Assembly: GCA_964465665.1 (NCBI GenBank)
Contig: CAYXKM010000295.1
Location: 1 to 9,440, forward strand
DNA length: 9,440 nt
From: JAKEGN01 sp964465665
GTDB lineage: Bacteria > Pseudomonadota > Gammaproteobacteria > Steroidobacterales > Woeseiaceae
Direction of reading: 5' to 3'
Translations under genes and position numbers: made by a program
Part shown: positions 6,070 to 9,440 of the stretch, piece by piece
Layout: each line of letters starts with the position of its first letter
Position numbering within the stretch: the stretch's first letter is position 1
The notes under the pieces: model-generated
What the model saw: only the letters and a program-made list of their open reading frames with translations
What the model was told of the DNA's origin: nothing
Databases searched by the model: none

Positions 6070-6206
6070 GACAGCGCCTGTCGGCGCATGCCCCATTTCC
6101 CTATCCGTATCAGCGGATTACCTCGCATTGCGCCGCTCGGGTATCTGGCAACGATCGTCGATACCGCGTACCCTTGCTGCACCGAAAAACCGGCTGGCAG
6201 GTGCGC
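6070..6206. other. Intergenic gap between DUF2721 and LEA14-like genes
   Basis: This non-coding stretch holds one small hairpin (GCGCC, loop TGTC, GGCGC, near 6076-6089) without a T-run. I see no gene and no clear promoter. It is long enough to contain a promoter for the lipoprotein gene. Confidence 0.4.
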
Positions 6207-6710
6207 ATGTCGCTGCTCGAAAAAGTCGAACGACGCAAAATTGCAATGGCCACCATCGCCTGCCGTGTTGTCGCACCGGTGTTTGCCGTCATGTTGCTGA
6301 CTGCCTGCGCCGGCATGCGTCCCGGTTACGAGACACCGACCGTTACCGTCAAGTCCTTCCGCGCGTTGCCATCCGATGGCGTCGTGCCGAACTTCGAGAT
6401 TGGCCTGCACGTGATCAACCCGAACAGCGATACCCTGCCCTTGCGCGGTGTCGCTTATACGATAAGTCTCGGCGGCTACGAACTGATCAAGGGCGTTGGC
6501 AATGAGCTGCCGGTGATTGAAGGGTACGGTGAAGGTGACATCGTACTCACAGCCTCGGCCAGCATGCTGTCCGCCATTCGATTGATCAACGATCTGATGA
6601 ACCAGCCAAGTGAAAAGATACCTTACGAGATCGCGGCCAAACTGGACATCGGTGCATTCCGGCCGGCCATACGGGTGCGCGAAGACGGCGAACTCTCGCT
6701 GGGCAAATGA
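6207..6710 (+). CDS. LEA type 2 / WHy-domain lipoprotein
   Basis: This 167-residue protein carries a single LEA14-like (WHy) domain, a fibronectin-like beta fold found in desiccation- and stress-related proteins and in many small bacterial lipoproteins. The hydrophobic stretch VVAPVFAVML is followed by the lipobox LTAC with C34, and then AGMRPGYE, so it should be lipid-anchored. The domain runs from about residue 44 to 160. The family signature INPNSDTLPLRGVAYTISLG lies at 70-89, followed by GGYELIKGVG and the alternating strands DIVLTASASM and YEIAAKLDIG. The start is uncertain: ATG 6207 has a weak AGG five bases upstream and gives a long n-region, while ATG 6246 gives a more usual 20-residue signal peptide. 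The gene is 137 bases after DUF2721 and 71 bases before the OPT gene. Confidence 0.87.
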   Translation: MSLLEKVERRKIAMATIACRVVAPVFAVMLLTACAGMRPGYETPTVTVKSFRALPSDGVVPNFEIGLHVINPNSDTLPLRGVAYTISLGGYELIKGVGNELPVIEGYGEGDIVLTASASMLSAIRLINDLMNQPSEKIPYEIAAKLDIGAFRPAIRVREDGELSLGK

Positions 6711-6723
6711 CGGACAACAGAAT

Positions 6724-6744
6724 CGGAATCCGACCCCGGATTTA
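6724..6744. repeat. Degenerate half-copy of the GACCCCGA repeat
   Basis: TCCGACCCCGGATTTA (6729-6744) matches the right arm of the repeat at 5138-5152 apart from one inserted G. Locally it can fold as AATCCG (6727-6732) with CGGATT (6737-6742). Like the other copy, it sits just upstream of a gene start (6782). Confidence 0.5.
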
Positions 6745-6781
6745 CTAGAAGAATAATTTCTGTGTTTACAAGGAATTGCCG

Positions 6782-8722
6782 ATGAAACTTCAAGCTCCGC
6801 CTGAAATGACGTTGCGCGCCGTGATCCTGGCAGTGATCCTGGCCGTGATCCTCGCCGCCGCGAACGCCTACCTCGGCCTGTTCGCCGGCCTGACCATTGC
6901 CTCGGCCATACCGGCCGCGGTGGTTTCCATGGCGGTGCTCAAAGTTCTCGGCGGCGGACACATCCTCGAGAACAATATCGTCGCGACCGGTGCATCTGCC
7001 GGTTCGTCGATCGCGACCGGCGTGATTTTCACCTTGCCGGCGCTCCTCATCCTCGGTTACTGGCAGGACTTCCGCTATTCCTGGGTGCTGGCCATCGCCG
7101 GTCTCGGCGGTTTGCTCGGCGTGCTGTTCTCGGTGCCGCTCCGCCGTTCGCTCATCGTCGATCAGAAACTCGCTTTCCCCGAGGGCAAGGCCGCGGCCGA
7201 AGTGCTGCGCACCGGTGCGAACCCGGGCGCCGGCCTGAAACTCCTTGCGGGCGCTGCCAGCATCGGTGGCCTGATGAAACTCGCCGCCGGCAGCGGCCTG
7301 CGGCTGATTCCCGATACCGCTGCGGCAGCCGCGTACTACGACAAGACCCTCGCGTACTTCGGCACCAACCTCTCCCCGGCTCTGTTCGGCGTCGGTTACA
7401 TCGTCGGCCTGAACATCGGCATCGTGATGATGGTGGGCGGCGTCATCGCGTGGAATGTCGCCATCCCGATTTACAGCACGTCGTTCCTCGCCGATAACGC
7501 GGATCTGAGTACACTGATCGTCGGTCTGGATGCCGAAGATGCCGCGTACCGGATCTGGTCGGCGCAGGTGCGCTACCTCGGTGTCGGTGCGATGCTGATC
7601 GGCGGCGTATGGACATTGTTCGCGCTTCGCCACTCGCTGGTCTCCGGCATCCGCAGCGGCCTCCTCGCCGAGCGCGGCACCGGCAACGCCCGAGCGCCGG
7701 CCACCGAGAGGGACATCCCGATGCGTTACATCCTCATCGGCACAATTCTTTTCGTGTTGCCGCTGCTGGTGCTGTACCAGATGATCGTCGGTCAATGGCT
7801 GGTGAGCATCCCGATGACCATCATCATGATCGTCGCTGGGTTTTTGTTCGTATCGGTCTCGGCGTACATGGCCGGCCTCGTCGGTTCGTCGAACAACCCG
7901 GTATCCGGCCTGACCATTGCCACCATCCTGTTCGCGGCACTGGTGCTGGTGGTGCTGCTCGGTCGCGATTCGGCAATCGGGGCGGTGGCCGCCATCATGA
8001 TCGGCGCGGTGGTGTGTTGTGCCGCCTGTATCGGCGGCGACAACCTGCAGGATTTGAAATGCGGTTACATGCTCGGCGCAACGCCGTGGAAACAGCAGTT
8101 GATGCTCGCCATCGGCAGCGTGTCGAGTGCGTTCATCCTGGCGCCGGTACTGAGTCTCCTGGCACAGGCCTACGGCATTGGCGTGCCGACCGAGACCCAC
8201 CCGAATCCCCTGCTCGCACCGCAAGCGAACCTCATGGCTTCGGTAGCAAACGGCATATTCGGCGGTGAACTGCCCTGGACCATGATCGGCATTGGCGCCG
8301 GGATCGGTGCCGTGATCATCGTCATCGACACCATGCTGAAGCGCGGCAAGACCGGACTCCGTGCGCCGGTGCTCGCCTGTGCTGTCGGTATTTATCTGCC
8401 GCTCGAACTGACCGTGCCGATTTTTGCCGGCGGCGTCGTGGCCTATTTGGTCGAGCGCCATTTCAAACCCGGCAATGCCGAGGGCGAACGCGAACGCGTC
8501 CACCAGAAGGGCACGCTCTTTTCGGCCGGACTCATAACCGGCGAAGCGCTGATGGGCATCATCATCGCCATTCCGATCGTGGTCATGGGTTCCGCCGAAG
8601 TGCTGGCGTTACCGGAGTCACTGCACTTCGGCGGCTGGCTCGGACTTGTCATGCTCGGCGGCGTAGCCTTGCTGCTCTATCGCCTTGCAGTCCGCGACCC
8701 GATCCCCGCCAGCAATTTGTAG
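6782..8722 (+). CDS. OPT family oligopeptide transporter
   Basis: This 646-residue polytopic inner-membrane protein of the oligopeptide transporter (OPT) family should import small peptides, or metal chelates as some members do, using an ion gradient. Roughly 14-16 hydrophobic segments span the chain. Family motifs are AANAYLGLFAGLTIA (26-40), LAFPEGKAAAEVL (130-142), GSSNNPVSGLTIA (368-380), GGDNLQDLKCGYMLGATPWK (418-437) and TGEALMG (586-592). The arrangement matches the bacterial, roughly 650-residue EspB-like subgroup rather than the longer eukaryotic one. The start at 6782 has AAGGA seven bases upstream; a TTG at 6776 would add two residues. The first membrane segment contains a triple AVIL repeat coded by a 12-base tandem repeat. 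Substrate cannot be told from sequence, but an exported M20 peptidase lies upstream. The gene looks complete and ends at the edge of a block of inverted repeats. Confidence 0.95.
   Translation: MKLQAPPEMTLRAVILAVILAVILAAANAYLGLFAGLTIASAIPAAVVSMAVLKVLGGGHILENNIVATGASAGSSIATGVIFTLPALLILGYWQDFRYSWVLAIAGLGGLLGVLFSVPLRRSLIVDQKLAFPEGKAAAEVLRTGANPGAGLKLLAGAASIGGLMKLAAGSGLRLIPDTAAAAAYYDKTLAYFGTNLSPALFGVGYIVGLNIGIVMMVGGVIAWNVAIPIYSTSFLADNADLSTLIVGLDAEDAAYRIWSAQVRYLGVGAMLIGGVWTLFALRHSLVSGIRSGLLAERGTGNARAPATERDIPMRYILIGTILFVLPLLVLYQMIVGQWLVSIPMTIIMIVAGFLFVSVSAYMAGLVGSSNNPVSGLTIATILFAALVLVVLLGRDSAIGAVAAIMIGAVVCCAACIGGDNLQDLKCGYMLGATPWKQQLMLAIGSVSSAFILAPVLSLLAQAYGIGVPTETHPNPLLAPQANLMASVANGIFGGELPWTMIGIGAGIGAVIIVIDTMLKRGKTGLRAPVLACAVGIYLPLELTVPIFAGGVVAYLVERHFKPGNAEGERERVHQKGTLFSAGLITGEALMGIIIAIPIVVMGSAEVLALPESLHFGGWLGLVMLGGVALLLYRLAVRDPIPASNL
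6821..6856 (+). repeat. Three tandem 12-base units inside the OPT gene
   Basis: GTGATCCTGGCA, GTGATCCTGGCC and GTGATCCTCGCC follow each other directly and encode VILA three times in the first membrane segment. The units differ at one or two positions only. The unit is a multiple of three, so copy-number change would keep the reading frame. Confidence 0.8.
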
Positions 8723-8853
8723 GAGCCCGCACGACCGCCATGGATGGCGGAAGTGCCGAAAACGCAGGAGCAGTTTTCGGCGAGCAGGCGACGCGGTGAT
8801 TGAAACTCCGCACGATTATCGTCACCGCGTCGCGAGCACTGCTTGCTCCTGCA
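8718..8853. repeat. Structured element with inverted ends and three internal hairpins
   Basis: The ends TGTAGGAGC (8718-8726) and GCTCCTGCA (about 8845-8853) are inverted copies at 8 of 9 positions. Inside are CCGCCAT/ATGGCGG (8735-8741, 8744-8750), GCCGAAAAC/GTTTTCGGC (8755-8763, 8773-8781) and GCGACGCGGTGA/TCACCGCGTCGC (8788-8799, 8822-8833), all perfect stems. The left end overlaps the stop codon of the OPT gene. No T-run follows any stem, so this looks like a compound REP-like element more than a plain terminator. Confidence 0.65.
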
Positions 8854-8865
8854 TGCTCTGGAAAG

Positions 8866-8900
8866 AGCATCCGCGAAAGCCTTGCGCTTCCGCGGATGCT
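8866..8900. repeat. Strong hairpin between convergent genes
   Basis: AGCATCCGCG (8866-8875) and CGCGGATGCT (8891-8900) form a perfect 10-base stem. After one A-C mismatch it can continue as AAGC/GCTT around the loop CTTGC. It ends 28 bases beyond the stop codon of the minus-strand gene and may mark the 3' ends of both transcripts, although no T-tract follows on either strand. Confidence 0.65.
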
Positions 8901-8928
8901 TGCCGCTCAGTTAAAACTATCAGTGTCG

Positions 8929-9440
8929 CTATCGGCGTTGCATGTAGTTGTCGAAAATGTAATTGGCCACTTGCGTGCAGCTGTTTTCGCTCGCCGTGAT
9001 CTCGAACCTGTAATGTATCCCGCCCCAGATGCGGCCGCTTCCGGTGTCACGACCCATCGCCCAGAAGCTGGTATACGGTTCAGAATACACAACGGTCGGC
9101 GTTGTGCCACCGGTGTACCAGGTTGCGGTAAAGGACTTGTTGTCGGTGCCGAACACGTTACCCAGCGTCTGCGCTGCGCTGGCGCCCAGGCAGGAAGCAT
9201 TGCTCGCATGCGAGGGGTACGGCGGTGTGCCGAGCAAAGGCAACCAGCCAGCATCCGCAACGGTGTCATTATTGTTATCGGTACCCGCCTCCACGATGGC
9301 CGTTATGGGCCGCCACAACCGGTAAACGAACTTGCTTACTTGCGAGGTTTGAATACTGTCGAACATTGACGCGGAGAGAAGTGCGAACATCCGCGCCGTT
9401 TTGACCATGCTCATGCGTTCCGCCAGCGATACATCCCTTG
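8929..9440 (-). CDS. Vanadium-dependent haloperoxidase / PAP2-like protein, C-terminal part, start beyond right edge
   Basis: The visible 169 residues match the C-terminal half of the vanadium chloroperoxidase/PAP2 phosphatase superfamily, which binds vanadate or phosphate; the haloperoxidases oxidise halides with hydrogen peroxide. Numbered from the right edge, K36 and R43 in KFVYRLWRPITAI keep the K-x6-R-P spacing of motif 1. R136 and H142 in GRIWGGIHYRFE keep the six-residue spacing of motif 3. Motif 2 departs from the usual PSGH and reads TPPYPSHASNASCLGAS (71-87), with H77 or A81 at the place of the catalytic His depending on the alignment. The frame stays open to position 9440, so the true start and N-terminal domain lie outside; the ATG at 9414 is internal. 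It is convergent with the OPT gene. The superfamily is clear, but haloperoxidase activity versus phosphatase cannot be decided here. Confidence 0.82.
   Translation of the reverse strand, partial: RDVSLAERMSMVKTARMFALLSASMFDSIQTSQVSKFVYRLWRPITAIVEAGTDNNNDTVADAGWLPLLGTPPYPSHASNASCLGASAAQTLGNVFGTDNKSFTATWYTGGTTPTVVYSEPYTSFWAMGRDTGSGRIWGGIHYRFEITASENSCTQVANYIFDNYMQRR

Noticed and set aside
5811..6206. N-terminal extension of the lipoprotein frame overlapping DUF2721
   Set aside because: It would put 132 unrelated residues ahead of a clear signal peptide and overlap a recognised membrane protein gene.
6623..8503. A 626-codon open frame on the minus strand
   Set aside because: It is antisense to the OPT and lipoprotein genes. 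Its product is a His/Asp/Arg/Gln-rich string typical of the reverse of hydrophobic GC-rich coding sequence, and no family is recognisable.
8866..8900. Intrinsic terminator
   Set aside because: The stem is strong but no T-tract follows on either strand, so I list it as a hairpin only.
1..9440. Defence, toxin-antitoxin, secondary-metabolite or prophage system
   Set aside because: Every confident gene is a metabolic, transport, stress or unknown envelope gene, and no recombinase, nuclease, toxin or biosynthetic core enzyme is visible.

Overview
The window looks like a chromosomal segment of a high-GC proteobacterium, most likely a gammaproteobacterium (possibly a Woeseia/Steroidobacter/Xanthomonadales-like lineage). 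This rests on base composition judged by eye, an OsmC very close to the enterobacterial protein, and the mix of DUF3617, M20 peptidase, OPT transporter and vanadium-haloperoxidase-like genes. The taxonomic guess is inference. I see no tRNA, rRNA, CRISPR array, phage module, transposase or recognisable defence system. All genes look chromosomal and mostly intact; both edge genes are cut by the window.

Layout. Positions 1-2433 hold a three-gene minus-strand operon. It reads DUF3617 exported protein (1990-2433), then an unrecognised exported helical protein (1182-1976), then a YtcJ-like amidohydrolase, probably a lipoprotein, that runs off the left edge (start 1185 or 1092). A plausible sigma70-like promoter sits at 2520-2548. 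The gap 2434-2672 between divergent operons carries that promoter, a 14-base palindrome and a REP-like hairpin. On the plus strand an exported M20 metallopeptidase (2673-4040) is followed 7 bases later by a one-TM protein of unknown function (4048-4512). Two tandem REP-like hairpins (4527-4619) of the same family fill the convergent gap before a small acidic minus-strand protein (4625-4924). The stretch 4925-5101 shows no convincing gene. A second repeat family (5102-5152) precedes osmC (5170-5592), which is followed closely by a DUF2721 membrane protein (5599-6069). Then come a LEA14/WHy-domain lipoprotein (6207-6710) and an OPT-family oligopeptide transporter (6782-8722). A cluster of strong inverted repeats (8718-8900) separates the transporter from the convergent C-terminal part of a vanadium-dependent haloperoxidase/PAP2-like protein (8929 to the right edge).

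How the genes may work together. Several products act in the envelope or periplasm on small amide or peptide substrates: an exported amidohydrolase, an exported M20 peptidase and an oligopeptide importer. This fits peptide and amide scavenging. OsmC and the LEA14-like lipoprotein are stress-associated families. These links are inferred from family roles and proximity; nothing here shows that they form one pathway.

The most noteworthy observations are two dispersed families of palindromic repeats, a dense hairpin block with inverted ends after the transporter, an amidohydrolase whose expected HAIGDRA motif is not recognisable at the left edge, and a haloperoxidase-like active-site segment that departs from the usual PSGH. 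I do not see convincing evidence for a wholly new system.
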